Notes: a model not told the origin generated them from the sequence alone. Shown: positions 34,239-43,425, counted from the stretch's first letter. The stretch: 57,102 bases of DNA from an uncultured Nitrospira sp. (GCA_902500715.1 CABVRO010000006.1:1-57102), one strand, 5' to 3'. A program made the numbers and translations.

Positions 34239-34434
34239 AATTCAACAGTCGCTCGACGAACTCGCGGTCCTTCAGCAATTCCCGCAGAGACGGCACGTTC
34301 CCTTCAGCACTATCTTAAGACACCTCTTCCTTCCGGCAGGATACAGCCAGACCAGCATCTACGCCGTCCGGCTCGTTGTGCAGCCACCGGCCAGGATCGA
34401 CGGTGCTGCGATGACTCCTCTGTCACAGATAAAC

Positions 34435-34454
34435 GGCCCTATTCCACTAGGGCC
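34435..34454 (+). terminator. hairpin downstream of tRNA-Leu(GAG)
   Basis: GGCCCTA (34435-34441) pairs perfectly with TAGGGCC (34448-34454) around a 6-base loop, followed by AT-rich sequence. It may end the tRNA transcript, about 200 bases after the tRNA. The rest of 34239-34670 contains no gene that I can support. Confidence 0.5.
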
Positions 34455-34504
34455 CAATTACATTTCCAATTGTCAATCATCTCTAACCGCCTACTACGGC
34501 TTGG

Positions 34505-34513
34505 TGCTATGAT
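34505..34513 (+). promoter_or_regulatory. extended -10 promoter candidate for the PAS kinase
   Basis: TGCTATGAT (34505-34513) is an extended -10 element 158 bases before the kinase GTG. No good -35 is seen, which extended -10 promoters tolerate. Confidence 0.35.
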
Positions 34514-34670
34514 GTGCAGCGTATACGCCTATTCCTAGGATGGTGAGTGCGACGCTTCATACCAAATGAACGTTCCGCCGCAGCAGTCCGCCAACCCTCT
34601 CGCGTCCACGCTTGGTGAGGGAATGCCTACAGAGGATTCAGCCCGCTCATAACAGACGAAGGAGGCATCT

Positions 34671-36269
34671 GTGACTGCGCAAGACGTGACAACGGCCCTC
34701 CCGCCACCGGGAGATTCCAGCACTGTTGAAGCCCTTGTCAGAACTCTGTCCGGTCAAGCATCCATCGGCATTTTTCTGTCGGACCCCGAAGGCCGCACAC
34801 TGTACCTGAACGAGCGGCTGCGCCGCATCGCCGGACTTCCTGTCACACCGACGCCCGGAGAATGCTGGCGCAACGCGCTGGCACCCGAAGACCATGACCC
34901 GATCTGCAGCGAATGGTCTGGCGCCACTAGCGCCGAGCGCAGCTTTTCACGTGAGTTTCGCTTCCGGCGGCAGGACGGCTCGCTGCGCTGGGTCATGGCG
35001 GAAGCCTTCCCATTGCGCAGCGGCGGCGGCCCCTCCGGCGGTTACGTCGGCATCGTACGCGACATTACCCCCAGACAACTGGCACTGGAAACCCTGCACG
35101 CAAGCGAGGAGCGCTACCGGACGCTGGCGCAACAATCGCCCCATGCCATCCTTGTCTATGCGGACAATACCATCCTATTCATCAACGAAGCCGGTGCTCG
35201 GCTTTTCGGACTCGCGACCGCACCCTCCATCGAAGGGCGCCCATTGTGGGATTTTTTCCCGAAAGAGTTCCTCCACGACCTCCCCCTGGCGGAGGCCGCG
35301 CCTATCTCCCTTATCGAGCGACAATTGGTACGACCCGACGGAACGGTCATTGATGTCGAATTATCAGCAGCCCCGGTCATGTTCGACGGACATCCGGCCA
35401 TCCAAATTCTGGGCACCGATATCACCGAACGAAAGGTCATCGCCGGGCAACTGCATCGGGCAAAAAAAATGGCGACCGTGGCGACGCTGGCCGGCGGCAT
35501 CGCCCATGAATTTAACAATTGCCTGACCGCTATCATGGGATTCTCGGACTTGGCTCTGCCGTCACTCGCGCCGGACAGTCGTGCCCATGGCCACATCCAG
35601 CAGGTAGTCCTCGCATCAAAACGAGCTCGTGATCTCGTCACTCAAATGCTCCTGGTCGGTCGACAGGCGGCCGGCGCGAAACAGCCGCTCTCCCTGGATA
35701 TCCTCCTGAAAGAAACACTGCGAGGCCTGAAGATGACATTGCCGGAGTCCATCAGCCTCCGCGAATGGATTCCCGGCGCAGCCAACCCCGTGCTTGCCGA
35801 CCCAACCCAGATCCATGAACTCTGCACGAACCTGCTGACACGTGCCCAACAGGCCATGGCGATCGGCGGCGGGGTCTTGGAGGTCCGCCTCGATAATATG
35901 GGTCTTGACGCTTCGATGACCGGTCACGACCTTCCGCTCCCACCAGGTCAGTATGTGCGCCTCATGATCTCGGATACCGGTGACGGCATTCCCGCTGACA
36001 TCCGGACGCCCAACATGTATCCACTTTTCGCACCCCCCTCGACGGGAAGCAAAGCGGGAGCGGGGCTCGCGGAGTTACAGCGAATCGTGAGCGAGCATGG
36101 CGGAACACTCCGCGCCACCAGCACAGCCGGCCAGGGCACCACCATCGAGGTCTATCTGCCCGCAATGCTTCAGCCCCCTCAGACAGTGGCTCAGGAACCG
36201 AGCCGCGAGCGCGCCGCACCCCTCACGGAAGCGAAGGAATTTCTTGCCGAGCATGACAAAGAGCGGTAA
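34671..36269 (+). CDS. PAS-PAS histidine kinase with altered N-box
   Basis: A 532-residue soluble sensor kinase. Two PAS domains (about 20-140 and 145-255) precede a HisKA domain with His279 in LAGGIAHEFNNCLTA, and a HATPase domain with DTGDGIP and GAGLAELQRIV. In the N-box (CTNLLTRAQQAM) Asn387 is present, but the second, normally Mg-coordinating Asn is Arg391, so autokinase activity may be reduced. There are no membrane helices. GTG 34671 has GAAGGAGG 5 bases upstream. A single-domain receiver gene follows 108 bases downstream and is a likely partner. Confidence 0.85.
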   Translation: MTAQDVTTALPPPGDSSTVEALVRTLSGQASIGIFLSDPEGRTLYLNERLRRIAGLPVTPTPGECWRNALAPEDHDPICSEWSGATSAERSFSREFRFRRQDGSLRWVMAEAFPLRSGGGPSGGYVGIVRDITPRQLALETLHASEERYRTLAQQSPHAILVYADNTILFINEAGARLFGLATAPSIEGRPLWDFFPKEFLHDLPLAEAAPISLIERQLVRPDGTVIDVELSAAPVMFDGHPAIQILGTDITERKVIAGQLHRAKKMATVATLAGGIAHEFNNCLTAIMGFSDLALPSLAPDSRAHGHIQQVVLASKRARDLVTQMLLVGRQAAGAKQPLSLDILLKETLRGLKMTLPESISLREWIPGAANPVLADPTQIHELCTNLLTRAQQAMAIGGGVLEVRLDNMGLDASMTGHDLPLPPGQYVRLMISDTGDGIPADIRTPNMYPLFAPPSTGSKAGAGLAELQRIVSEHGGTLRATSTAGQGTTIEVYLPAMLQPPQTVAQEPSRERAAPLTEAKEFLAEHDKER

Positions 36270-36377
36270 ATTCACTGTAGTAATTAAACGGTGTCGAAAA
36301 GCCGCCACCGGCCGTCTCCTGAGAGCCGCAACACAATACCCAAACACTCGAACACGAATACTCCTGTGAGGAATGTT

Positions 36378-36749
36378 ATGCCCTCGGTCCTGATCGTGGA
36401 TGATGAAGAAGCGATTCGCCGACTGATTCGCAGCACGCTGGAACAGGCAGGCTATCATGTCCGCGAAGCGGCCGACGGCAAAGCAGGGCTGTCCCACTAT
36501 CGCCAATCCCCGGCTGATCTCGTGATCATGGATATCCTGATGCCGGACCAGGACGGCCTTGAGAGTATTTTGACGCTCCGTCGTGAATTTCCCGAGGCCA
36601 GGATTATGGCGATCACCGGCGGAAGCGACATGATCGGCATCTTAAACTTCCTCGATGTGGCCCGTATGCTGGGCGCGCGCCGCACGCTCCAGAAACCCTT
36701 CGAGATGCAGCAGCTCCTGGATGCGGTTCAAGCTGAGATCGCCGGCTGA
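36378..36749 (+). CDS. stand-alone response-regulator receiver
   Basis: A 123-residue CheY-like receiver with no output domain. The acidic pocket is Asp8-Asp9-Glu10, the phospho-acceptor Asp52 (VIMDILMPDQDG), Thr80 (AITGG) and Lys106 (LQKPF), all canonical. ATG 36378 begins the domain directly; the longer frame from 36291 adds nothing conserved. Being downstream of the PAS kinase, it probably accepts its phosphate and signals by protein contact, or acts as a phosphate sink. Residues 85-103 (MIGILNFLDVARMLGARRT) are typical of a Nitrospira-like receiver subgroup only by impression. Confidence 0.9.
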   Translation: MPSVLIVDDEEAIRRLIRSTLEQAGYHVREAADGKAGLSHYRQSPADLVIMDILMPDQDGLESILTLRREFPEARIMAITGGSDMIGILNFLDVARMLGARRTLQKPFEMQQLLDAVQAEIAG

Positions 36750-36874
36750 CCGACGCCTGCCTCATCTAGTCCGTTCGTCATACTCCCCCACGGTCACATT
36801 GACTTCCGGCACATCGATCCGCACACTAGCGCCCGCTTTCCGATTTCCCTCATACATACAAGAAAGATGTGATC

Positions 36875-37312
36875 ATGAAGACGTGGTGGACTCCGCAGCT
36901 ACACGCGGTACTTGGCGGCATCGTTGTGGCAATCGGGGTTGTTGTCATGTGGGAGCCGGCGGCGACCGTCTGGGCCCTGCTCATTGCCGCCGCATCGACT
37001 GCCTTTCTCTGGTGGCAGGGACGCAGCATCGCGGCCGTCTGGGCCTGGACCACCATGGGGCTCGGGGTCGAAAGCATGACCTGGCCGATTGTGACGATGA
37101 TTCGAATGAGGATGGGAGGAAGTCAACCGACCGAGGAGCAGATGGAAACGATTCTGAACGCCGTGTTGTTCGGATTGTTCACATCGGTGTTCTGGATCAC
37201 CTTCGCGTTTGGACTTTTCAAGCGTATACGCGAACAGAACGCCCCGCCCGCACCACCACCCGGAACCGAGCCGGTCCCGGCACGGGGCAAAAAGAAGCGG
37301 GCCAGGCGCTGA
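36875..37312 (+). CDS. hypothetical four-helix membrane protein
   Basis: A 145-residue protein, not recognised. Predicted helices lie at about residues 9-28, 32-47, 53-72 and 95-117, followed by a basic, proline-rich cytoplasmic tail (APPAPPPGTEPVPARGKKKR). AGAAAGA lies 7 bases before ATG 36875; an in-frame GTG at 36869 is an alternative. It is convergent with priA, with only 6 bases between the stops. Context gives no clear function; it may be transcribed with the receiver gene 125 bases upstream. Confidence 0.6.
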   Translation: MKTWWTPQLHAVLGGIVVAIGVVVMWEPAATVWALLIAAASTAFLWWQGRSIAAVWAWTTMGLGVESMTWPIVTMIRMRMGGSQPTEEQMETILNAVLFGLFTSVFWITFAFGLFKRIREQNAPPAPPPGTEPVPARGKKKRARR

Positions 37313-37318
37313 CTCACA

Positions 37319-39694
37319 TCACGCCATCGCAACCGGATCGACATCGATATCGAACCGGAGGCCACCTCGTCGTGATTCCCGATCGAGCACCTCACGGGTC
37401 CGCACGACTATTTCTCTGCCTGCTTCCAGAGACAAAGACTTGACTAGAATCTGCCAACAATAGCGACCTCGCGCCATGGCATGCGGTGCCGGAGACGGTC
37501 CCAGAATAACGATGCGGCTCGTCTCTCCATCGAAACCAGTGGAACCCGGCGGCAGAGCCGACCCGCCGCCGGCATTGGTCCCACGATTTCCGACACTCAA
37601 CATCTCCGCCCGTAGCAGCGCCGCCCAGCGACCGGCGGCTTGGGCGACCACCGGTTCCAGCGCCCCGGACACATCCAACCTCACCAGCGACGTCAGCGGC
37701 GGGTATTGAAGCATCTGCCGAAAAGCCTGCTCCTGCTGAAAAAACACGGAATCGTCGCCAGCGGCCACCGCCATCATCGCATGATGATCAGTTAACCGAG
37801 TCTGGATTATCACCACGCCTCCGGCATGAGCGGGCCAAGCTAACTCCACGGCATCCACCAGGCCATGGTACATCCGTTCCGCCGAGCGAAAGTCCGGCAC
37901 GTGAAGACCGGCATCCGCATCCGGAACCCCGACAAACGCCGCCCGTGCCTGAAGGCCAAACCGGAACAACATCTGCGTGCCGATCACAATGTCCAATTCA
38001 CCGGCGGCAAGCAGCCGACTGAACGCCCGCGCATCGGCAGGCCGGCGAATCGTCTCACCATCCACACGACCCACCCGCGCCAGAGGAAACTTTCGCCGCA
38101 CGGCCTCCTCGATACGCTCCGTGCCCGACCCGACCGGCTCCAGCTTGAGCGATCGGCACCGAGCACAATGATCCGGCACCGGTTTCGTTCGCCCGCAGTA
38201 GTGGCACCGCACATGATTGCTGCGCCGGAAAAACGTCAGCGCCACACTACACGCATCACATTGCGGCATCGCACCACAATCGCCGCAATGCAAGACGCTC
38301 GCAAACCCCTTGCGATTCAGATAGAGAATCGCCAGGGCCTTCTGCCGCAGGGCGTCCTGAATGCCGTCATAGAGCGGCGGCGATAACAAGGTGCCTGCCG
38401 GGGTCTCCCTGGAATACTCCCTCACATCGATGACCTGCACCCTCGGAGAACCTGACGGGTCTCGGTAGACACAGGCTGTCATCTCCCCATGCTGAACCGC
38501 AGACCAACTCTCAAGCGACGGATGGCTCGAGGCCAGCACCAACAGGGCTCGATCGCAATAAGCGCGCCGCCGTGCCACCTCCCGCGCATGATAGCGGGGC
38601 GATTGCTCCTCCTTCAGGGACGCATCGTCCTCACCTTCCACCCATACCAATCCCAATCGATCGATGGGCGCAAACACCGCCATGCGGGTGCCGACCAAGA
38701 TTGTGGCCGCGGAATCCAGTACCGCTTGCCATACGGCTGCACGTTGCCCTACCGAAAGACTGCTATGCAGGAGCAAGGGCCGTTCCCCCGCTGCCGCCAG
38801 GGCTTCGGCCAATCGACCGGCATTCTCGACGTCACCCGTGACGACCAGCACACGACGCCCACGACGGGAAGCGGCCCGGGCTGCCTGAACAAGGCACCAG
38901 AGTCTGGTGGCCCGAGCCCCCTGAACTAGAAACGAGCCGTACGTGTCCTGCGAAAGAGCCCGGCCAACGGTATCAGGCCACGCGGCCGCCTCCAGTGGTG
39001 GCGGCAAGTCATCAATCGTCAATCTCGCGAACACCGCCTGCTCCGCCCCCGGAGAAGGTTTTTTTTTAGCTTGAGCCGCCCTCGGGACAACTACATCATC
39101 GCAACGTACAACGAGCCCTCTTCGGATCAGTATCTGCAACGCGCGCATGACACGGGACTTGTCGCCCTGTGCCAGGGTGCCCTCCGAAATGCCCTTGGGA
39201 CGACGACGAAGGCGCGAGAGTACCTGAGTCTCAACTGCTCCCAACCCGTCAGGTAGCGACGAATTGTCCATGCCCCGCGCTGTCGTTCGATACCGTGATA
39301 GCCGCCGATCGACCTGATCGACAAAAGGCGCCACAAGCTTGATGCATTGCCCCCACGGTGCGGCATACCGGTCAGACACCCACCGGCTCAGATCGATTTG
39401 ACTGGGGGTGAGCAGGTGGTCTGGAGACGCTGGAGCAAGGGAGCGGACGGCTTTGAGTCCCTGCGCGGGAGCGCCGAGCGGAAGGTGGTCGTACACTGCT
39501 GTGACGAGACCGGGAAGGTCCTGGGACCCGAACGGCACGATCACCGATTGCCCGATTGCAACCTGCCCCTTAAGTGAAGACGGGATCACATAGGTGAAAG
39601 GCCGGTGAAGGCGCCGCGGCAACACCACATCGGCATAGGTAAGGGGAGGCGCAGGAGCCACCGGTGGAGTTGCGGATGAACGGTGATCGAACAT
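37319..39694 (-). CDS. priA: PriA-like primosomal protein with eroded helicase motifs
   Basis: A 791-residue PriA homologue, full length and without frameshift. The N-terminal 3'-DNA-binding domain (YADVVLPRRLHRPFTYVIP) and both zinc-binding Cys clusters (CGDCGAMPQCDAC and CHYCGRTKPVPDHCARC, about 470-514) are intact, as are GSGTERIEE and IGTQM. The ATPase motifs are not: Walker A reads VQGARATRLW (about 257-266) instead of GxTGSGKT, the DEEH box is VEGEDD (352-357), and the QVAGRAGR motif is replaced by LVDAVELAWPA. It probably retains replication-restart DNA or protein contacts without helicase activity. Helicase-less PriA is known from actinobacteria. ATG 39694 starts just before the conserved domain. 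Confidence 0.85.
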   Translation of the reverse strand: MFDHRSSATPPVAPAPPLTYADVVLPRRLHRPFTYVIPSSLKGQVAIGQSVIVPFGSQDLPGLVTAVYDHLPLGAPAQGLKAVRSLAPASPDHLLTPSQIDLSRWVSDRYAAPWGQCIKLVAPFVDQVDRRLSRYRTTARGMDNSSLPDGLGAVETQVLSRLRRRPKGISEGTLAQGDKSRVMRALQILIRRGLVVRCDDVVVPRAAQAKKKPSPGAEQAVFARLTIDDLPPPLEAAAWPDTVGRALSQDTYGSFLVQGARATRLWCLVQAARAASRRGRRVLVVTGDVENAGRLAEALAAAGERPLLLHSSLSVGQRAAVWQAVLDSAATILVGTRMAVFAPIDRLGLVWVEGEDDASLKEEQSPRYHAREVARRRAYCDRALLVLASSHPSLESWSAVQHGEMTACVYRDPSGSPRVQVIDVREYSRETPAGTLLSPPLYDGIQDALRQKALAILYLNRKGFASVLHCGDCGAMPQCDACSVALTFFRRSNHVRCHYCGRTKPVPDHCARCRSLKLEPVGSGTERIEEAVRRKFPLARVGRVDGETIRRPADARAFSRLLAAGELDIVIGTQMLFRFGLQARAAFVGVPDADAGLHVPDFRSAERMYHGLVDAVELAWPAHAGGVVIIQTRLTDHHAMMAVAAGDDSVFFQQEQAFRQMLQYPPLTSLVRLDVSGALEPVVAQAAGRWAALLRAEMLSVGNRGTNAGGGSALPPGSTGFDGETSRIVILGPSPAPHAMARGRYCWQILVKSLSLEAGREIVVRTREVLDRESRRGGLRFDIDVDPVAMA

Positions 39695-39856
39695 GCGGCA
39701 TTCTAACAACACCGGATGAGCGCAACAATCACGGTCCTTGCGAGAAGGGGGCTGACGGGACGCCGTGGTGGAAGCGGGGGGCTATCTGCCAGGAGCGAGG
39801 ATCAACACACCTGTGGCGACGGGCCTCCTCGGAAGAGACCCGTCGCCCGTCACTCA

Positions 39857-41398
39857 TTACGAACCGGGCGGGGGCGAGGCCGTCTCACCGCCGACAGGCG
39901 AAACCGGCACTGCGACATCCGAGGGAGCGGGAGCGATCGGTGCATCCACCGACGCCGATCCTGCCTGGGTGGCTGAAGCGGGTGGCACGACTGCGGTGGA
40001 TGCCGGTGCCGCGTCCAGTTGGTTATACGTAAACTGCGCAGGGATCGGATCGCTCTCACTCGGCGCCGCCTTCGCGGACTGGGTCTGGGTGCTCTCCTCC
40101 GGCGAATCGAGCACAACCTCGATGCGGCGGTTCTTTTTGCGGCCCTCCTCGGTTCCATTACCGGCGACAGGACGGCTCGCGCCATACCCTACGGCGGACA
40201 ACTTCGCCGAATCCATGCCGCCCTTCTCGATCAGATATCGCACGATCTCGGCGGCACGGGCCTTGGACAGCTCCCAATTGGTCGGGAATACTCCTTTGAG
40301 CGACGGCCCTATCTCCATGTTGTCGGAGTGGCCTTCCACGCGCACCTGCTGAGAGACCACAGCAGTTCTCAAATACTCTGCCAGCTGTTCCAGAATGGGG
40401 ACACCGGCAGGCTTCACTTTCACCTCACCGGATTCATATTCCAACTGGTCTGCCAGATCATCAAGATCGATCCTGGCGCTTCCATGAGCGCGCTCGACCT
40501 TGGGCTTGCTCATCGAACGGGACTCCCTCGGCATCGCGTCAGCGCTGTCCGTCCTGGCATTTACCACCGGTTGCACCGTCGCAGTAGGAACATCCGAGTC
40601 CCCGTTCTCATATTGCATGGCCTCAACAGGCGAAGCGTGTTTGGAGCGAACACGGTCGCCGATCAGCGCACGGGCCGTAGCCTTGGACAACAACGCAGTC
40701 GCCGTATGGGGTTCGGTAGAGAGAATCTTCACTTCCCCGATTTTCCGCTCAGGAAGCCCGCCACCCGTGCGAAAAACTTCGAGATATTCGCCGGAACGAA
40801 GGCCTTCATCTTGTCCCTTGTCGAGATAGACCAGGTTTCCCTGCGACACGAGCGACATATGTTTATCGGCCTGCAGTTCAACAATCATGGCGTCAATCTC
40901 AGCATGCGCAGATGCGGTCTCGACCGCTTCTTCCGCTGAGGGCGGTGTGAACCGCATGACCGGATCGCCAGGGGAGAGGGGAGCGTAGGACCGAACAACC
41001 TGGACACCCACCAACGACGCGTCTATCTGTATGACTTTCACCACCCCTACTCGGTTGATGATATAGCCCATGTACTGCTTGGTCATAGGGTGAAACACTT
41101 TACGCGAACGCCGGTATACAGTGTAGAGATCACCGAGCGCCGCATCGCCGGGATTCTTCAATTTGAGATAGAGGGTATCAGTCCCGGACCAGCCCAACAT
41201 CATCCGGTTCCCGGAGAGTTGATTGTCCCCGGTAATCACATTGATAACCCCGTCGATCGGCATCTCCTGTCGAATCGAGCCGGCGGCATACGTGAGGGCG
41301 GCTTCCCCCAGGCGAACACTTTGAGCGTTCTGAGCATGAACAGGGATGGCCGTCACAGCTGCGAGACTGCAAGACAGGATGATCAGGCTGGCGCGCAT
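39857..41398 (-). CDS. periplasmic OmpA-family protein
   Basis: A 513-residue protein with a signal peptide (MRASLIILSCSLAAVTA, cut after VHA). Residues 30-270 form a beta-rich domain with LysM- or FlgT-like elements (GDLYTVYRRSRKVFHP, IGEVKILSTEPHTATALL). Residues about 320-450 are an OmpA C-terminal domain with VRVEGHSDNMEIGP, NWELSKARAAEIVRYL and GRKKNRRIEVVL, close to MotB-type peptidoglycan binding. The tail (455-513) is Ala/Pro/Ser low-complexity. The start at 41398 has GAGGA 8 bases upstream; 41413 is an alternative. It lies upstream of priA on the same strand, 162 bases away. It may tether to the cell wall; no motor partner is nearby. Confidence 0.8.
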   Translation of the reverse strand: MRASLIILSCSLAAVTAIPVHAQNAQSVRLGEAALTYAAGSIRQEMPIDGVINVITGDNQLSGNRMMLGWSGTDTLYLKLKNPGDAALGDLYTVYRRSRKVFHPMTKQYMGYIINRVGVVKVIQIDASLVGVQVVRSYAPLSPGDPVMRFTPPSAEEAVETASAHAEIDAMIVELQADKHMSLVSQGNLVYLDKGQDEGLRSGEYLEVFRTGGGLPERKIGEVKILSTEPHTATALLSKATARALIGDRVRSKHASPVEAMQYENGDSDVPTATVQPVVNARTDSADAMPRESRSMSKPKVERAHGSARIDLDDLADQLEYESGEVKVKPAGVPILEQLAEYLRTAVVSQQVRVEGHSDNMEIGPSLKGVFPTNWELSKARAAEIVRYLIEKGGMDSAKLSAVGYGASRPVAGNGTEEGRKKNRRIEVVLDSPEESTQTQSAKAAPSESDPIPAQFTYNQLDAAPASTAVVPPASATQAGSASVDAPIAPAPSDVAVPVSPVGGETASPPPGS

Positions 41399-41620
41399 GG
41401 GTAATGTCCTCATATTGACCACACCAAGGAGGGTTATCTGTAGCAACCTTAGCAAAGAGCAGGGGCTTGTCAAGAAACGCACGGCGCTGAACGGTTTGCT
41501 TCAGGTCTTCACAGATGCTATCGTGAGCCTCGCACCGGAGTGACGATTCGGCGGCATCGATGGCCCAGCGCCTGAATAACTGAGGTATGGCATGGGAATA
41601 GAGAAGCGGCGCATCAACAC

Positions 41621-41794
41621 TCAAATGCCCCGCAGATTAAAGGTTCGAACCGCCACGCCCATGGCTTCAGAATGGGATATCAGCGCCGGATCTCCACCGA
41701 GTGCCCTAAGAACCCCTGCCGACAAGATGAGGACGGGATCCTCGAATAGCCACGCCACCCCCGACACATCGCCGACACCTCCCAAGAAGAACAC
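41621..41794 (-). CDS. possible small ORF (57 aa) upstream of the OmpA-type gene
   Basis: An open minus-strand frame with GTG at 41794, GGGGAG 4 bases upstream and a stop at 41621. The product is hydrophobic then amphipathic (GVAWLFEDPVLILSAGVLRA, later HSEAMGVAVRTFNLRGI) and its composition and codon choice look protein-like. The same frame stays open without a start codon back to 41899, so it could be a degraded gene end. It occupies part of the 580-base gap between the OmpA-type gene and nuoA. I do not recognise a family. Confidence 0.3.
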   Translation of the reverse strand: MFFLGGVGDVSGVAWLFEDPVLILSAGVLRALGGDPALISHSEAMGVAVRTFNLRGI

Positions 41795-41868
41795 AAGTCT
41801 CCCCGGCTCATAACTACAATCGCCGTGGCACCTAACTGCTGGACAGTATTCAGTTTCTAGGACTTTCG

Positions 41869-41887
41869 GGACTAGAGACCTAGGTCC
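41869..41887 (+). promoter_or_regulatory. imperfect palindrome upstream of nuo promoter
   Basis: GGACTAG (41869-41875) and CTAGGTCC (41880-41887) form an inverted repeat with one bulged base around AGAC, about 10 bases before the -35 element of the candidate nuo promoter. It is positioned like an activator site; no regulator is identified. Confidence 0.3.
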
Positions 41888-41896
41888 TTTGTCCGC

Positions 41897-41926
41897 TTGC
41901 TATTAAAAATAGGCAGGGGCTAAGAT
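41897..41926 (+). promoter_or_regulatory. candidate promoter of the nuo operon
   Basis: TTGCTA (41897-41902) and TAAGAT (41921-41926) are separated by 18 bases in a locally AT-rich stretch, 53 bases before nuoA. Neither hexamer is perfect. Confidence 0.45.
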
Positions 41927-41979
41927 TCCGACCTCCTAATTAGCCATATACGCCCTCAAACCAGTTGAGGTTCGAGCCA

Positions 41980-42363
41980 ATGGCCGGTTCCGAGCTCCTC
42001 TTAGAGTACCTAAGTCGATATTTTCCGATCCTGGTGTTTGTGTTCGTCGCACTGGCGTTCGGTGCAGGCACATTGCTCATCAGCTACTTCGTCCAGCCGA
42101 AGTACCCGGAACCGGAAAAACTCTCCACTTATGAGTGCGGATCTGAACCGTTTTCCGATGCCCGGATGCCGTTCCCAGTTCGCTACTACATCTTTGCCAT
42201 GCTGTTTGTCATTTTCGATGTGGAAGTCATCTTTCTGTATCCCTGGGCTATTGTTTTCAACAAGATCGGCCTGATTGGGCTTGTAGAGATGCTGATCTTC
42301 ATCGGACTTTTCCTCGTCGCCTATGTCTACGCGTGGCGAAAAGGAGCTTTGGAATGGGATTGA
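41980..42363 (+). CDS. nuoA: NADH-quinone oxidoreductase (complex I) subunit A
   Basis: A 127-residue membrane subunit with three helices (about 12-35, 66-88 and 93-115). The conserved loop [19 protein letters not shown] carries the Cys of the quinone-channel lid, and [14 protein letters not shown] has the acidic residues of helix 2. It helps to form the E-channel linking quinone chemistry to pumping. ATG 41980 is preceded by GAGG; an in-frame TTG at 41965 is less likely. First gene of a twelve-gene cluster; its stop overlaps nuoB by 10 bases. Confidence 0.95.
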   Translation: MAGSELLLEYLSRYFPILVFVFVALAFGAGTLLISYFVQPKYPEPEKLSTYECGSEPFSDARMPFPVRYYIFAMLFVIFDVEVIFLYPWAIVFNKIGLIGLVEMLIFIGLFLVAYVYAWRKGALEWD

Positions 42364-42881
42364 TTCAGCTGGGAGGCCACGATAAAGACGGGACTCCCGA
42401 TGTCATTACTCTCACGGTGGAAAAAGCCGTGAATTGGGCCCGGAAGGGGTCCTTGTGGCCGATGACCTTCGGACTGGCTTGCTGCGCCATTGAAATGATC
42501 GCCGCCGTCTCGTCCCGTTACGACATGGATCGATATGGCGCGGGGGTCTTTCGGGCCTCCCCCCGCCAGTCCGACCTCATGATCGTGGCCGGAACCGTCT
42601 GCCGCCGTATGGCCCCGGTTATTCGCAAGATTTACGACCAGATGCCGGAACCGAAATACGTGATCGCCATGGGATCGTGCGCAACATCAGGAAACATTTA
42701 CGACAGTTACAGCGTGGTGCAGGGAGTGGATCGATTTGTGCCGGTCGATATTTATGTGCCAGGGTGCCCCCCGACTCCGGAAGCCTTATTCGATGGCATT
42801 CTGAAACTGCAAGAGCGCATCATGCAAAAGCGTGTGTTCCTCGCCCAACCGAAAGAAGTGAAAGACGCCCTGAAGGTCTGA
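42354..42881 (+). CDS. nuoB: complex I subunit B (N2 cluster)
   Basis: A 175-residue peripheral subunit carrying the terminal [4Fe-4S] cluster N2, which donates electrons to quinone. All four ligands are visible: the tandem Cys pair in [10 protein letters not shown], Cys in [10 protein letters not shown] and Cys in [17 protein letters not shown] lies 8 bases before ATG 42354, so this start is preferred to the GTG at 42333. It overlaps the nuoA end, indicating coupled translation. Confidence 0.96.
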   Translation: MGLIQLGGHDKDGTPDVITLTVEKAVNWARKGSLWPMTFGLACCAIEMIAAVSSRYDMDRYGAGVFRASPRQSDLMIVAGTVCRRMAPVIRKIYDQMPEPKYVIAMGSCATSGNIYDSYSVVQGVDRFVPVDIYVPGCPPTPEALFDGILKLQERIMQKRVFLAQPKEVKDALKV

Positions 42882-42898
42882 CGGACGGAAACCGACGG

Positions 42899-43396
42899 AT
42901 GAGTCAACTGGCCAAACGTATCGAGGATACCTTTCCGGGTGCCTGCACCAAGGTGGTAGAGTGGCGCGGGGATGTGTCCGTCACCGTCAAACGTGAGGCC
43001 TTGCACGACATCGGGAAGTTTTTACGCGATGACCCGGCCCTGAGGTTCGACTATATCGTCCATGTCAGTTCGGTCGATTGGCCGGATGACGAGGAACGTT
43101 TCGAAGTGGTCTATGAAGTGTATTCAATTCGAACCCGGCAGCGCATTCGTCTGAAAACTCGGGTTCCGGAGTCGGATTGTATGGTGGACTCCTTGACCGA
43201 CATCTGGAAGGGCGCTGATTTCATGGAACGCGAAGTGTACGACATGATGGGAATCCGGTTTCGGAACCATCCAGACCTTCGCCGCATTCTGATGCCGGAC
43301 GAGTATGAAGAAGGCTACCCCCTACGCAAAGATTTTCCGCTCCGCGGCAAAGGGTGGCGCGATACGTTTGAATTTTTGGACGAGCCGACCAGGTAG
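42899..43396 (+). CDS. nuoC: complex I subunit C
   Basis: A 165-residue peripheral-arm subunit (30-kDa type). The C-terminal signature runs FMEREVYDMMGIRFRNHPDL and RRILMPDEYEEGYPLRKDFP. It is a separate gene and not fused to nuoD as in E. coli. It scaffolds NuoD and NuoB near the membrane. ATG 42899 lies 17 bases after nuoB; the longer frame from 42677 is an artefact within nuoB. Confidence 0.95.
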   Translation: MSQLAKRIEDTFPGACTKVVEWRGDVSVTVKREALHDIGKFLRDDPALRFDYIVHVSSVDWPDDEERFEVVYEVYSIRTRQRIRLKTRVPESDCMVDSLTDIWKGADFMEREVYDMMGIRFRNHPDLRRILMPDEYEEGYPLRKDFPLRGKGWRDTFEFLDEPTR

Positions 43397-43425
43397 GGGC
43401 GGCCATTTAGGACTACTAGACGCTC

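Noticed and set aside
34024..34296. Minus-strand frame reading through tRNA-Leu(GAG), and the long upstream extension of the HAD gene
   Set aside because: The translation over the tRNA (GLEPARLAPHAP...) is a familiar artefact of antisense tRNA-Leu; the HAD domain starts well downstream.
34239..34434. Minus-strand protein-like stretch just after tRNA-Leu(GAG)
   Set aside because: About 25 codons look protein-like (LRELLKDREFVERLLNL), but the frame is closed by a stop upstream and runs into the tRNA; too short to support.
36762..36857. A 31-codon minus-strand frame between the receiver and the membrane-protein genes
   Set aside because: The peptide looks reasonable (GASVRIDVPEVNVTVGEY), but it has no ribosome-binding site, is very short and has no family that I can name.
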